A program made the position numbers and the translations under genes. Under the pieces are notes generated by a model. That model did not search any database. It worked only from the letters and a program-made list of their open reading frames with translations, and was not told the origin of the DNA. DNA of 64,000 nucleotides from Candidatus Accumulibacter phosphatis (GTDB lineage: Bacteria > Pseudomonadota > Gammaproteobacteria > Burkholderiales > Rhodocyclaceae). This document shows, in pieces, positions 8,011 to 17,225 of the stretch; the stretch's first letter is position 1; each line of letters opens with the position of its first letter. The stretch is taken from positions 1-64,000 of the forward strand of contig NZ_SPMY01000033.1 in NCBI RefSeq assembly GCF_012939955.1, written 5' to 3'.

Positions 8011-9136
8011 GTGCCAATAAGCAAACGAGAGGAAACAAGCCGCGTTGATCTGATCGTCGGCGGGCTTGAGTATCTGGCGCAGGGTTTCAGCATTTTCGAC
8101 CGCGAGCTGCGCCTGGTGACCTGCAACCGGCGCTTTCTCGAACTGCTCGGCTTTCCCAAGGAGATGGGAAGCATCGGCCGGCCACTCGCCGATTTTTTTT
8201 CGTTTCAACGCCGAGCGCGGCGACTACGGTCCGGGCGCTATCGAAGAACTGGTCAAGGAGCGTATCGTCCTGGCGAGCAAGGCCGAGGCGCATTGCTTCG
8301 AGCGCGTGCGACCGAATGGCACGGTGCTCGAAGTGCGCGGCACCCCCTTGCCGGATGGCGGCTTCGTCACTACCTATAGCGACGTCACCGAACGCAAGAC
8401 CTGGGAAGAAAACCTGCAGGCGGCGAAACAGAAAGCCGAGGAAGCGAACCAGGCCAAGTCCGCGTTTCTCAACATGGTCACCCACGACCTGCGCACCCCG
8501 CTGACGTCGATTCGCTCCTTCGCCGAGATCCTCAGCGACGACGCCGAGATCGCTAGCGAGCAGCGAAAAGCGTTTCTCGGCATCATCAATAGCGAGTGCC
8601 TGCGTCTGGTACGCATGCTCAACGACCTGCTTGATTTCGCGAAGATCGAGGCCGGGCGCATGGATTGGTTCATCGACGACCTCGACGCCGCGGAACTGCT
8701 GCAGTCGGCGGTCACGTCGATGACACCGATGTTCGCCGAGAAGCAGGTCGCGCTCGAATTGACCCTGCCGGCGCAGGCCCCGCGCATCGCCGCTGACCGT
8801 GATCGCCTGACGCAGGTGATCATCAACCTGCTCTCAAATGCCTGGAAGTTCGCAGCGGAGAACAGCGGCCGCGTTCGCGTCTGCCTTGATTGCCAGGCCA
8901 GCGAAGCAAGAATCTCGGTCATCGACAACGGTCCGGGAATTGCCGCCGAAAAACACGACGAGGTCTTCGAGGAGTTCCGCCAGCTAGTCAGCGCCAACGC
9001 CACCCATCCCGCCGGTACGGGACTCGGGCTGGCGATCTGCCGGCGCATCGTCGATCATCTCGGCGGACGCATCTGGGTGGAAAGTACGCCACCGGACGGC
9101 GCGACCTTCCGCTTCACCATCCCCTACAGCCGCTGA
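8011..9136 (+). pseudogene. PAS-domain sensor histidine kinase, frameshifted at a T8 run
   Basis: If the frame is restored this is a 374-residue soluble sensor kinase. The GTG at 8011 has AAGGAG upstream and is the likely start. A PAS domain (DLIVGGLEYLAQGFSIFDRELRLV) runs into GRPLADFF at an eight-T run (8193-8200). Removing one T restores RFNAERGDYGPGAIEEL, then the PAS end YSDVTERK, the HisKA box with MVTHDLRTPLTS, the N box QVIINLLSNAWKF, G1 VIDNGPGI and G2 GTGLGLAICRR. All kinase motifs are intact after the shift, so the break is recent or an assembly error. The downstream frame alone can start at 8306. No response regulator is adjacent. No membrane segment is seen. Confidence 0.85.
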
Positions 9137-9157
9137 CTCGCTGGCCCGAAATCTCGC

Positions 9158-10615
9158 TCAGCCGACGCCGAAAAGGCTGGCCAGGAAAGAGCAACGTTCA
9201 AGCAGCGTGTGGCGGCGTGATTCGTCGCTGAAGACGTGCAGGCAGACAACGAAGCCCCAGACGGTGAGGAACGACCACAGCCTTCCCGCGAGCGTCGGCG
9301 ATGGCCTGTAGCCGGCATTCGCACGCACCTGCGAAATGCCGATACCCGTCGCCAGAATCACGCAATAGAAGGCGTAACTGGTAAACGACTCAAGCGACCC
9401 CGACAAACCCATCGTCGCGACGAGGTCGACTTCGCGGACAAAGTGGAAAATGGCATTGCCGACCCCAGCGGCCATGAAGGTCGCGAAGAACATGCGCAGG
9501 CGTGGATGCTTGCGAAACACCCGGAAGAAGGTCGGTACGAAGAAGAAGTCGACCAGCAACTCCTTGAAGTAGTAGGAGAAGCGATTGAAGTACTCGATCA
9601 GGGTCCGTGCTTCGAGTGGCCGCCAGGTGGCGCGCGGCAAGCGGAAGCCGGCCAGCCGAGCACCGCCGATGAAAAGATGTCCCCAGTATGCGGTCTGCAG
9701 ACAGAACTTGGCGGTAGACCAGAGCACAGCCGACCAGCCAAGCACGACCGGGAAAGCGTGACCATCCAGATAGGCGCTCAGGGCAAGCTCGACGCTGGGG
9801 ATATTCAGCTGCTCTTCGCAAAGCCAGGTCAGCACCATTTTCAGACCCAGCAAGAGGTTCGACCAGAGCAGCAACTTGACGCCCTTGATCTGCGTGACCG
9901 CCAGATCTGCCGGCGTTTTCGACAAGGTCTTGCGCAGGAAGCCGGCGCCCTTGCCAAACGGAATCGACGAAGGGCCGCCCCAGAAGGGATGGAATGTGCC
10001 CAATTGAAAAGCGTCCGGACTACGGTCGCGCGCTCGCTGGTCGACGATGGCATAGGCCAGGAACCAGATATACGGTGTGTAAACGCTGAGGAAAGACCAC
10101 AGCGCCAGCCGCGGCATACCGTGAACGAGGTCCAGCGACGTCAGCCCGCACAAAGCGATCTCGATGGCCAGCAGTGCGATAACCGGTCGCCGCGCCAGCA
10201 TGAAGTTCTTGTGTTTGCGTACCAGCATCAACGCCGACCACGAGAAAATCATGAACGTGATCAGTGCCAGATGTGCAAGCAGCAAGGGGGAAACATGGCC
10301 AACGCCTTCCTGCGCGGCAAGCACGGCGATGTTTTCCTCGATAGCCGTTTCCGACAACCATAAGGTGGAAAATGCCATCGCGTAGGTCGCGGCAAAGAGG
10401 ATCAGATTGCGCTGCTTCTCCAGGTAGGCAAAGGCCAACGCCGCACCGACAACAAAAGCGGCTTCCCACCACGAGTTGTAGGTCGAGACTGCGCACACGG
10501 CAACGGCAAACAAAAGCAGGCGGCCGCGAGCCGTTTGCACCAGCTCGACAAGGCTTTCGCGTTCGTCGATAGCCAGAAAGCTGCGCAGAGCTGAGGGCCC
10601 CAGTGCAACGCTCAT
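9158..10615 (-). CDS. MBOAT-like polytopic membrane protein, second paralogue of the dlt-like operon
   Basis: A 485-residue integral membrane protein with about ten hydrophobic segments and an N-terminal cytosolic stretch. It is closely similar along its full length to the product of 10921-12438. A cytosolic loop reads PFGKGAGFLRKT...DLAVTQIKGVKLLLW. A region around residues 330-420 resembles MBOAT acyltransferases: EYFNRFSYYFKELLVDFFF matches the FW.RW....W.RDY pattern, and GNAIFHF places a His where DltB has its catalytic WH. MBOAT assignment is my inference from these patterns and from the neighbours (carrier protein and adenylation enzyme). It follows the carrier gene by 51 bases. It might instead be an unrelated transporter, but the duplicated gene around a carrier protein favours acyl transfer. 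Confidence 0.7.
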   Translation of the reverse strand: MSVALGPSALRSFLAIDERESLVELVQTARGRLLLFAVAVCAVSTYNSWWEAAFVVGAALAFAYLEKQRNLILFAATYAMAFSTLWLSETAIEENIAVLAAQEGVGHVSPLLLAHLALITFMIFSWSALMLVRKHKNFMLARRPVIALLAIEIALCGLTSLDLVHGMPRLALWSFLSVYTPYIWFLAYAIVDQRARDRSPDAFQLGTFHPFWGGPSSIPFGKGAGFLRKTLSKTPADLAVTQIKGVKLLLWSNLLLGLKMVLTWLCEEQLNIPSVELALSAYLDGHAFPVVLGWSAVLWSTAKFCLQTAYWGHLFIGGARLAGFRLPRATWRPLEARTLIEYFNRFSYYFKELLVDFFFVPTFFRVFRKHPRLRMFFATFMAAGVGNAIFHFVREVDLVATMGLSGSLESFTSYAFYCVILATGIGISQVRANAGYRPSPTLAGRLWSFLTVWGFVVCLHVFSDESRRHTLLERCSFLASLFGVG

Positions 10616-10666
10616 CCAGAAAGCAATCCGTCGTCGATCTTCGCTACGGCGACTTTCATTGCCGAA

Positions 10667-10921
10667 TCAAGAACTCGCGTTGGCATCGACGAAGGCTGCG
10701 ATCTCGTCAAGCGAATCAATCAGGCTGACGTCGAAGTCGACCGTCGAGAAATCGAGCCCAAAAGCTTCTTCCAGTTGCATCACCAACTGCATCATGGAGA
10801 AGGAGTCCAACCGGCCACTGACGAAGAGCGATTCGCTGTCATCCAGCTCGCCATGGTCAGCATGCTTTTCCAAAGCTTCCTTGAGAAACTTGCGCAACTT
10901 CAATTTGCCATCACTGTTCAT
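10667..10921 (-). CDS. Acyl carrier protein of the dlt-like operon
   Basis: An 84-residue acidic carrier protein. The phosphopantetheine-bearing Ser is in SGRLDSFSMMQL, and EEAFGLDF follows as in DltC and stand-alone peptidyl or acyl carriers. Its ATG shares one base with the stop of the upstream membrane-protein gene (TAATG), so it is co-translated. The adenylation enzyme of the same operon is the expected loader, and one or both MBOAT-like proteins the expected acceptors. The acyl group carried cannot be read from sequence. Confidence 0.88.
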   Translation of the reverse strand: MNSDGKLKLRKFLKEALEKHADHGELDDSESLFVSGRLDSFSMMQLVMQLEEAFGLDFSTVDFDVSLIDSLDEIAAFVDANASS

Positions 10922-12438
10922 TAGATCACTCCAAAAAGACTACCGAGAAAAGCGAGTCGCTCACCAATGCCGTGGCTGCGCGAGCCATCGCTGAAAATAT
11001 GCAGACAGACGACGAAAGACCAGACGAAAAGGAAAGACCGGAGCCGCCCCGCAAGGCTCAACGAGGGCTTGAAGCCCATGCTCATGCGCACTTGCGAGAG
11101 ACCAAGACCGGTCGCCAGAATCAGGCAGTAGAAAGCGTAGCTCGCGAAGCTCGCCAGCGCCCCGTCAAGACCCATCGTCGCAATCAGGTCGATATCGCGG
11201 ATAAAGTGCCAGATGGCGTTGCCAACGCCTGCGGCCATGAAGGTGGCAAAGAACAGGCGCAACCGCGGATGGCCGCGAAACATCTTGAAGAAGGTCGGCA
11301 CGAAGAAGAAATCGACGAGCAGTTCCTTGAAGTAGTAGTGAAAGCGGTTGAAGTACTCCATCAAGGTCTTCGAAGCAAGCGGACGCCAGGTACTGCGCGG
11401 CAGCCTGAAACCAGCCAGCCGCGCCACGCCGATGAAAAGGTGCCCCCAAAACGCGATCTGCAACGAGAACTTCGCGGTGGACAGAATCACCGCTGCCCAG
11501 GCATAGGGCAGCGAATGCGACTGCCCGGCCAGGAAGGCATCCTGTGCGCCCTCCAGACTGGGTACCTGCAATTGCTCCTGGAAGACCCAGACCAGAGCGA
11601 TCTTGATGACCAGCAGGACATTTGCCCACAACAGCAGCTTGACGCCCTTGATCTGCGTGACGGCGAGATCTTCTGGCGACTTGGCAAAAGTCTTCCTGAG
11701 AAAGGCGGCGCCCTTGCCGAAGGGAAGAAAAGTAGGCGACCAGAAGGGCCGCAGTACGCCCATTTGAAAGATCGGCGGACTCGCATCGCGTGAGCGTTGA
11801 TCAGCCAGAGCGTAGGCCAGAAACCAGAGGTAGGGCGTGAACACGATGAGCAGTGACCACAGGAGGACGCGCGGCAGACCGTCGATCACGCTCAGCGAAC
11901 AAAGCCCGCAGAGAACGGCCTCGACGCCCAGCAAGGCAAGCATCGGACGACGCGCAACGAACAGGGTCTTGTCGCGGCGGCTGAGCGCCAACACGCTCCA
12001 GGCGCCAACAAAAAAAACCGCCATGGCGAGCAGGCCGAGCGCCAGTGGCGATACGTGGTGAACGTTTTCCACGACCATCATCGCGCGGATGTTGTCCTGG
12101 ATAGCATTCTGCGAAAGGCACAAGGCGAGCAGCGCGGCCGTCCAGGTGCCGCCGAGGAGGATCACGTTACGATACTTCGGCAAGCGCGCATAAGCCATGG
12201 ACAGGCCGACCAACAGGGCCGCCTGCCAGCCATCCTCGAAACTGGAAACGGCGAGCACGGCAACCAGAAAAATGGCCAGCTGACCGAGCCAGGTTTGCGC
12301 GGCAAGGACGAGGTGCTCGCGTTCGTCGATGGCCAACAGCTCGCGCAGACTTTTCTTTCCGAAGCAGGCACGAAACCGAGCTGGCCGTGATTCCTCGCTC
12401 GACTCGTCGGCACTCCGCGCCCCCGACTGCAAGCTCAT
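10921..12438 (-). CDS. MBOAT-like polytopic membrane protein, first paralogue of the dlt-like operon
   Basis: A 505-residue membrane protein, the paralogue of 9158-10615. Both share the loop FLRKT..K.P.DLAVTQIKGVKLLLW, the block WRPL...TL.EYFNRF.YYFKELLVDFFFVPTFF, the His-containing AAGVGNAI(W/F)HF, and the C-terminal LAGRL.SFL..W.FVVCLH.FSD. This copy has a longer charged N-terminus (SGARSADESSEESRP). It starts inside the stop of the adenylation gene (four-base ATGA overlap) and overlaps the carrier gene by one base. By analogy with DltB it could move an activated acyl group from the carrier across or onto the envelope; this role is inferred. No DltD-like partner is present. Confidence 0.7.
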   Translation of the reverse strand: MSLQSGARSADESSEESRPARFRACFGKKSLRELLAIDEREHLVLAAQTWLGQLAIFLVAVLAVSSFEDGWQAALLVGLSMAYARLPKYRNVILLGGTWTAALLALCLSQNAIQDNIRAMMVVENVHHVSPLALGLLAMAVFFVGAWSVLALSRRDKTLFVARRPMLALLGVEAVLCGLCSLSVIDGLPRVLLWSLLIVFTPYLWFLAYALADQRSRDASPPIFQMGVLRPFWSPTFLPFGKGAAFLRKTFAKSPEDLAVTQIKGVKLLLWANVLLVIKIALVWVFQEQLQVPSLEGAQDAFLAGQSHSLPYAWAAVILSTAKFSLQIAFWGHLFIGVARLAGFRLPRSTWRPLASKTLMEYFNRFHYYFKELLVDFFFVPTFFKMFRGHPRLRLFFATFMAAGVGNAIWHFIRDIDLIATMGLDGALASFASYAFYCLILATGLGLSQVRMSMGFKPSLSLAGRLRSFLFVWSFVVCLHIFSDGSRSHGIGERLAFLGSLFGVI

Positions 12439-14015
12439 GCCGGGTCTTTGTCCAGCAGTCTCCTGAGGGCCTGACGGTCGACTTTCCCGCTTTGATTGAG
12501 GGGCACCGTTTCGAGAGCGATCAACTGATTGGGGACCATGTAGGCAGGAAGCCTGGTTTTGATCTCGCGTATGAGCTGAACCGAGTCGACGGCTCGCGCA
12601 CCCAGGAAGCCGACGATTCCTCGTGCCATGCCGTCAACCGTCGGCCAGGCCACCGCGCCGACCAGGTCAATGCCGCTCACTGCGCGCAGGTGCGCGTCGA
12701 CTTCCTCGAGTTCGACGCGGTAACCAAGCACCTTGACCTGATTGTCGAGGCGACCAAGACAGTGAAAAATCCCTGCGGCATCCACGCTGGCCAGGTCGCC
12801 GGTCAAATACCAGCGTTTGCCATGGATGGTCGGGAATCGCGCTGCCGTCATTTGCGGGTCGTTGAGATAGCCATCGGCCAACTGCACGCCGGCGACCGCC
12901 AACTCGCCCGATTCCCCGCCGGGCGCGGTTTGCATATTGCCATCGACGATCATCGCTTCGTTGCCCGGCAAAGGTGTGCCGATGGCGATGAAGTCGCGTC
13001 CGGCGGTGATCGGCGTGTCGTCGGCAACCTCCTGTCCCAGGCAGAAAACGGTGGCCTCGGTCGGACCATAGAGGTTGAAGATCGCCGTATTCGGCGCGGC
13101 AACTCGCCACGCCGCGACCGTACCCTCCGGGAGCGCTTCACCACCGAAGACGGTCACCCGCAGGCTTTCCAGGCTGTCCGGATGCAGGGTTTTCAGCTGG
13201 CGCAGCATGCCGACCAGCGAGGGCACCGAATTCCAGACCGTCAACTTTGCGTTGCGTACGAATTTGACGGCATTCATGACTACCGTTGCCGGCAGGATAT
13301 GCAGCGCAGCGCCCGCTTCCCAGGTGCTGAACATGTTATGCACCGAAAAATCGAAAGTGAGTTCGCAGGTTTCGAGAGCACGATCACTGGCTCGCAGGTC
13401 GAGCAGGCGGCTGATCATCTGCGCGTAGTGCCGAGCCGCGGCCGCCGAGATCATCACCCCTTTGGGCACCCCGGTCGTTCCCGAGGTGAAAATGATATAG
13501 GCAAGGTCGCTGCCGGCCATGGGCATGGGAGCATCGGCGAGGTCAGGCAGCAGCGCCTCCCCGGCCGCTGCGATGACGTCGATTTCCTCGCGCACGGCGT
13601 CATTCGCCGAGCAAATGAGCACCGGCGGACAAGCGGCCCGCAAGCGCTCGCTGAGCAACTTCGCCCCGTCGGCGTCAGCGACGATCGCCGTCAGCTTGCA
13701 CAGCGAGAGAATGGTGAGCATCCGCTCCTCGGGAAGCTTCAGCCCGATCGGCACGTAGGTCGCCCCCGCCCAGCAGGTGCCAAGCAAGGCCACGCAGGCG
13801 TCAATCCCGCGCGACGCCAGAATCCCGACGCGCGGCGGCTGGCCGTCATCGCCTTGCCAGTGCTCACTCCGCCTGAGTTCCTGCGCCAGACGGGCCGCAC
13901 GCTGCGAGAGTCCTCGATAGCTGACGGACTGGCCCTTGTAGGCAACAGCAACAGCGTCGGGCGTGTGCAGGCCATGGCGATGAATGGCGCCGGCCAGATT
14001 GTAATTCGTGGTCAT
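12435..14015 (-). CDS. DltA-like adenylation enzyme, first gene of the operon
   Basis: A 526-residue AMP-forming adenylation domain protein of the NRPS/DltA class. It would activate a carboxylic or amino acid with ATP and load it on the carrier encoded two genes later. Core motifs are A3 IIFTSGTTGVPKG, A5 NLYGPTEATV, A7 YLTGD, A8 GRLDNQVKVLGYRVELEEV and A10 NQSGKVDR with the catalytic Lys. The start at 14015 (MTTNYNLAG) fits family length; the frame is open further upstream to 14180, but that part is Arg-rich and unlike the family. The A4 region reads FDFSVHNMFSTW, differing from the D-alanine-type FDLSVMD pattern I know for DltA, so the substrate may not be D-alanine. The gene has no stand-alone condensation or thioesterase domain. 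Confidence 0.88.
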   Translation of the reverse strand: MTTNYNLAGAIHRHGLHTPDAVAVAYKGQSVSYRGLSQRAARLAQELRRSEHWQGDDGQPPRVGILASRGIDACVALLGTCWAGATYVPIGLKLPEERMLTILSLCKLTAIVADADGAKLLSERLRAACPPVLICSANDAVREEIDVIAAAGEALLPDLADAPMPMAGSDLAYIIFTSGTTGVPKGVMISAAAARHYAQMISRLLDLRASDRALETCELTFDFSVHNMFSTWEAGAALHILPATVVMNAVKFVRNAKLTVWNSVPSLVGMLRQLKTLHPDSLESLRVTVFGGEALPEGTVAAWRVAAPNTAIFNLYGPTEATVFCLGQEVADDTPITAGRDFIAIGTPLPGNEAMIVDGNMQTAPGGESGELAVAGVQLADGYLNDPQMTAARFPTIHGKRWYLTGDLASVDAAGIFHCLGRLDNQVKVLGYRVELEEVDAHLRAVSGIDLVGAVAWPTVDGMARGIVGFLGARAVDSVQLIREIKTRLPAYMVPNQLIALETVPLNQSGKVDRQALRRLLDKDPA

Positions 14016-14272
14016 TTTCTGAGAGAACCGTGGAGTCGTCAGGAGAGGGTGTGCGCGGGACCGCGAGCTGGGTTCAGCCATGGGCCTCGCCGTGTCTGTC
14101 GTGCCAGCTGGCTGCCAGTTCCGCAGAGTTGCTGATTCGCCTTGAAGCCTGCGGGCCAGTGGTTGGGCGCCGCAAGGCATCGTTTGCTGACTGAATCGCT
14201 GGCCGAGCAGCTAAGCACCCTTATTGGCTGGCTAGAAATTCATTCTCGAACAAGCAGCTGAAATACGCACAC

Positions 14273-14360
14273 TGGCGGAAGCGGTGAGATTCGAACTCAC
14301 GGACGGTTGCCCGTCGCTAGTTTTCAAGACTAGTGCAATCGACCACTCTGCCACACTTCC
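14273..14360 (-). tRNA. tRNA-Ser (anticodon UGA)
   Basis: An 88-base cloverleaf with encoded CCA. The acceptor arm GGAAGTG pairs with CGCTTCC, the anticodon loop is CTTGAAA, the T loop is GTTCGAATC, and a long variable arm typical of serine tRNAs is present. It reads UCA codons. Confidence 0.97.
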
Positions 14361-14578
14361 CGCAAGCCCAGCGGCGGCGTTTCCAGCCTGCCTCAACGGG
14401 CGGGGCGAATGATAGCACGGTGCGGCGGCCAGGAGGCGCTACCGCTTTTCTGTCGAGAACCGCTTGCGACCCGGCAGCCAGGATCGGACATAACGGATAG
14501 TGATTGAAACTTTTCGCTGATTTGGCTAGTCTCAGCGCCGTATTCGTTATTCGCAGTTCCATCAACAGGAGGAAATCC

Positions 14579-15271
14579 ATGCAACCCCAGTTTCAGATGA
14601 CAGGCCAGGCCACTCGCGAGGTGTCCGTGCAGCAGAACCGGGTTCTGCGCAATACCTTCATGATGCTCGCGCTGACCATGGTGCCAACCGTCCTCGGTGC
14701 GTTGGCCGGCATACAGATGCAGTTCACGTTCATGTCCGGCAGCCCGATGATGTCCTTCCTGCTGTTCCTCGGTATTGCCTTCGGCTTCATGTGGGGCATC
14801 GAGCGCACCAAGAACAGTGGCATGGGAGTCGTATTGCTGCTCGGCTTTACCTTCTTCATGGGGCTGATGCTGTCGCGCATCCTGCAAGTAGCACTCGGCT
14901 TCAGCAATGGCGGTCCACTGATCGCCATGGCCGCAGGCGGTACTGGCGCGATCTTCTTCTCGCTGGCGGCAGTCGCCACGATCACCAAGAAGGATTTCAG
15001 CTTCATGGGCCGCTTTCTGTTCATCGGCATGATCGTCATTCTGCTGGCGATAGTGGCCAACATCTTCTTGGAGATCCCGGCCTTGTCGCTGACCATATCG
15101 GCGGTGGCGGTGCTGGTCTTCTCGGCCTATATCCTCTACGACATCAGCCGCATTGTGAATGGCGGCGAGACCAACTACATCTCGGCGACGCTGTCGGTGT
15201 ATCTGAGCATTTACAACGTCTTCGTCAGCCTGCTGAACCTGCTGCTGATGTTGAGTGGCGAACGCGACTGA
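14579..15271 (+). CDS. Bax inhibitor-1/YccA family membrane protein
   Basis: A 230-residue inner-membrane protein with seven hydrophobic segments. The start at 14579 has AGGAGG eight bases upstream. Family signatures are GIERTKNSGMG, SRILQVALGF, and the C-terminal FSAYILYDISRIVNGGETNYI..TLSVYLSIYNVF.SLL. In Escherichia coli YccA interacts with the protease FtsH and modulates quality control of SecY; related BI-1 proteins leak calcium. The gene stands alone, follows tRNA-Ser on the other strand and ends before a strong terminator. Confidence 0.93.
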   Translation: MQPQFQMTGQATREVSVQQNRVLRNTFMMLALTMVPTVLGALAGIQMQFTFMSGSPMMSFLLFLGIAFGFMWGIERTKNSGMGVVLLLGFTFFMGLMLSRILQVALGFSNGGPLIAMAAGGTGAIFFSLAAVATITKKDFSFMGRFLFIGMIVILLAIVANIFLEIPALSLTISAVAVLVFSAYILYDISRIVNGGETNYISATLSVYLSIYNVFVSLLNLLLMLSGERD

Positions 15272-15285
15272 GCGCCTACGGCATG

Positions 15286-15313
15286 AAAAAGGGCGGCTGC
15301 GGCCGCCCTTTTT
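15286..15313 (+). terminator. Rho-independent terminator
   Basis: AAAAAGGGCGGC pairs with GCCGCCCTTTTT around a TGCG loop. It lies 15 bases after the YccA-family stop and ends in five T residues; the symmetric A and T runs let it act in both directions, so it may also end the convergent gene. Confidence 0.85.
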
Positions 15314-15366
15314 GGTTTACCCCCGGCGCACCGTCATTGCGAGGAGGCTGGTGTCGCGCCGTGCCG

Positions 15367-15738
15367 TCAGACCAGCAGCAGGCCGACGGCGACCTTGCGA
15401 CCTTCACCCATCAGGACATTGTAGGTACGACAGGCGGCCGGCAAATCCATTACCTCCAGGCCCTTCTGCGCGCGCGCCATTGGGCGCATCAGTTCGGGAG
15501 CGGGAAAGCGTAGCCGATTGCCGGTGCCGAGCAGGATGATTTCGGCGTCGAGCGAAGCCAGCCATTCGAAGTCCTCGACGCGCAGGGTTTCGAAAGTGGC
15601 CTGCGTCCACTCGGGAAACAGGCGCTCCGGCAGAGCCGCCAGATTACAACTGTGGCGGATACCGTTCACGCTGACGTAGCCCTCACCGTAGGCGGTGAAG
15701 GTGTTCAAACCATCGGGTCTGTCGAGCTGTAGCTTCAT
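15367..15738 (-). CDS. Mth938-like (DUF498) domain protein
   Basis: A 123-residue protein of the Mth938/Xcc1710-like family. Conserved features are FTAYGEGYVSVNG near the N-terminus, ILLGTGNRLRFP, and the C-terminal GLEVMDLPAACRTYNVLMGEGRKVAVGLLL. The start at 15738 (MKLQLDRP) fits the family; the longer open frame runs into repeat copy C and is discarded. Members occur next to Sec or folate genes or alone, and biochemical function is not settled. Confidence 0.85.
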   Translation of the reverse strand: MKLQLDRPDGLNTFTAYGEGYVSVNGIRHSCNLAALPERLFPEWTQATFETLRVEDFEWLASLDAEIILLGTGNRLRFPAPELMRPMARAQKGLEVMDLPAACRTYNVLMGEGRKVAVGLLLV

Positions 15739-15760
15739 GAAAATTGCGGCGCACAAAACC

Positions 15761-15889
15761 TTAACGAGAAAGTCGCGCAAGCGACTCACGAACCTCCCTT
15801 CTCCCCCCGCGGGAGAAGGGTCAGGAGAAGAGGGGGAACGGTCATGACTTTCATGATCCAGGGTATCTCGACAGGGTCATGACCGTTAA
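15761..15889 (-). repeat. Composite interspersed repeat, copy C
   Basis: Reverse-oriented copy with one AAAGTCGCGCAAGCGACT palindrome, the CTTCTCCCCCCGCGGGAGAAGG stem, and the CATGACTTTCATGATCC ... GGTCATGACCGTTAA module. It lies between the Mth938-like gene and the alaC-alaA-hom operon. Confidence 0.85.
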
Positions 15890-16007
15890 AGTACGATTAT
15901 AGCTTTTTTGCCGATCGCCTCCAGCGAGGGACCGCGTGCAAGCGTGACCTGCCCCGCTCGCCGATCGACGCGTCATCAACAGCGCTGCCCTTACTCGAGC
16001 CCGGATC

Positions 16008-17225
16008 ATGAGAGAGTTTTCCCGCATCCAACGTTTGCCGCCCTACGTCTTCAGCGTTACCGCCCAGCTGAAGATGGCCGCTCGCCGGCGCGGAGAAGAC
16101 ATCATCGACATGAGCATGGGGAATCCCGACGGGCCAACGCCGCAGCACATCACCGACAAGCTGGTCGAAGCGGCGCTGCGCGAGAACACGCACGGCTACT
16201 CGGTTTCGCAGGGCATTCCGCGCCTGCGCAAGGCGATCTGCGACTGGTACCAGCGGCGCTACGACGTGACGCTGGACCCGGAAAGCGAAGCGGTGGTGAC
16301 CATCGGCTCCAAGGAAGGCATCGCGCATTTGATGCTGGCCACTGTGGACCGCGGCGATACCGTCCTGGTACCCAATCCCTCGTACCCGATCCACATCTAT
16401 GGGGCGATCATTGCCGGCGCCGACATTCGCTCGGTGCCGATGACGCCGGACGTCGACTTTTTCGAGGAGCTGCAGCGCGCCGTCATCGAGACGACGCCGA
16501 AACCGAAGATGATGATTCTCGGCTTTCCGAGCAATCCGACCGCCCGCTGCGTAGACCTGGAATTTTTCGAGCGCGTCATCGCCCTGGCCAGGGAGCACAA
16601 CATTCTGGTGGTGCATGACCTGGCCTACGCCGATATCGTCTTCGACGGTTATCAGGCACCGTCGATCCTGCAGGTCCCCGGCGCGCGCGAGGTGGCGGTC
16701 GAGTTCTTCACCATGTCCAAGAGCTACAACATGGCCGGCTGGCGAGTCGGCTACATGGTCGGCAACGAAGAGCTGTGCCGGGCGCTGGTGCGCATCAAGA
16801 GCTATCACGACTACGGCACTTTCACACCGATCCAGGTGGCCTCGGTGATCGCCCTGGAAGGCTCGCAGCAATGCGTCGAAGAGGTACGCCAGACCTATCA
16901 GCGGCGCCGCAACGTGCTCGCCAAGGGGCTGCACGAAGCCGGCTGGATGGTCGACATCCCGAAGGCGTCGATGTACATCTGGGCTAGAATCCCCGAGTTC
17001 TACCGGCACCTGGGGTCGATGGAGTTTGCCAAGAAACTGCTCCTCGAAGGCAAGGTCGCTGCTTCGCCCGGGGTCGGCTTCGGCGAGTTCGGTGACGATC
17101 ACGTCCGCTTTGCGCTGATCGAGAACGAAGAACGCACGCGCCAGGCAGTGCGCGGCATCCGCGACATGTTCAGGAAAGACGGCCTGCTGCCTGCGGGCAG
17201 TGGCCGCGAAAGACAGACACCATGA
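16008..17225 (+). CDS. alaC: Alanine transaminase AlaC
   Basis: A 405-residue class I aminotransferase that makes alanine from pyruvate and glutamate. The PLP-binding Lys is in [42 protein letters not shown] and [11 protein letters not shown] are further AlaC-type motifs. It is the first gene of alaC-alaA-hom, overlapping alaA by four bases (ATGA). The context next to homoserine dehydrogenase is typical of beta- and gammaproteobacteria, where the enzyme has also been annotated as an aspartate or valine-type transaminase, so substrate range is not certain. Confidence 0.92.
   Translation: MREFSRIQRLPPYVFSVTAQLKMAARRRGEDIIDMSMGNPDGPTPQHITDKLVEAALRENTHGYSVSQGIPRLRKAICDWYQRRYDVTLDPESEAVVTIGSKEGIAHLMLATVDRGDTVLVPNPSYPIHIYGAIIAGADIRSVPMTPDVDFFEELQRAVIETTPKPKMMILGFPSNPTARCVDLEFFERVIALAREHNILVVHDLAYADIVFDGYQAPSILQVPGAREVAVEFFTMSKSYNMAGWRVGYMVGNEELCRALVRIKSYHDYGTFTPIQVASVIALEGSQQCVEEVRQTYQRRRNVLAKGLHEAGWMVDIPKASMYIWARIPEFYRHLGSMEFAKKLLLEGKVAASPGVGFGEFGDDHVRFALIENEERTRQAVRGIRDMFRKDGLLPAGSGRERQTP

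Noticed and set aside
14016-14180. N-terminal extension of the adenylation enzyme
   Set aside because: Family members begin near MTTNYNLAG; the extension is Arg/Ser/Pro-rich.
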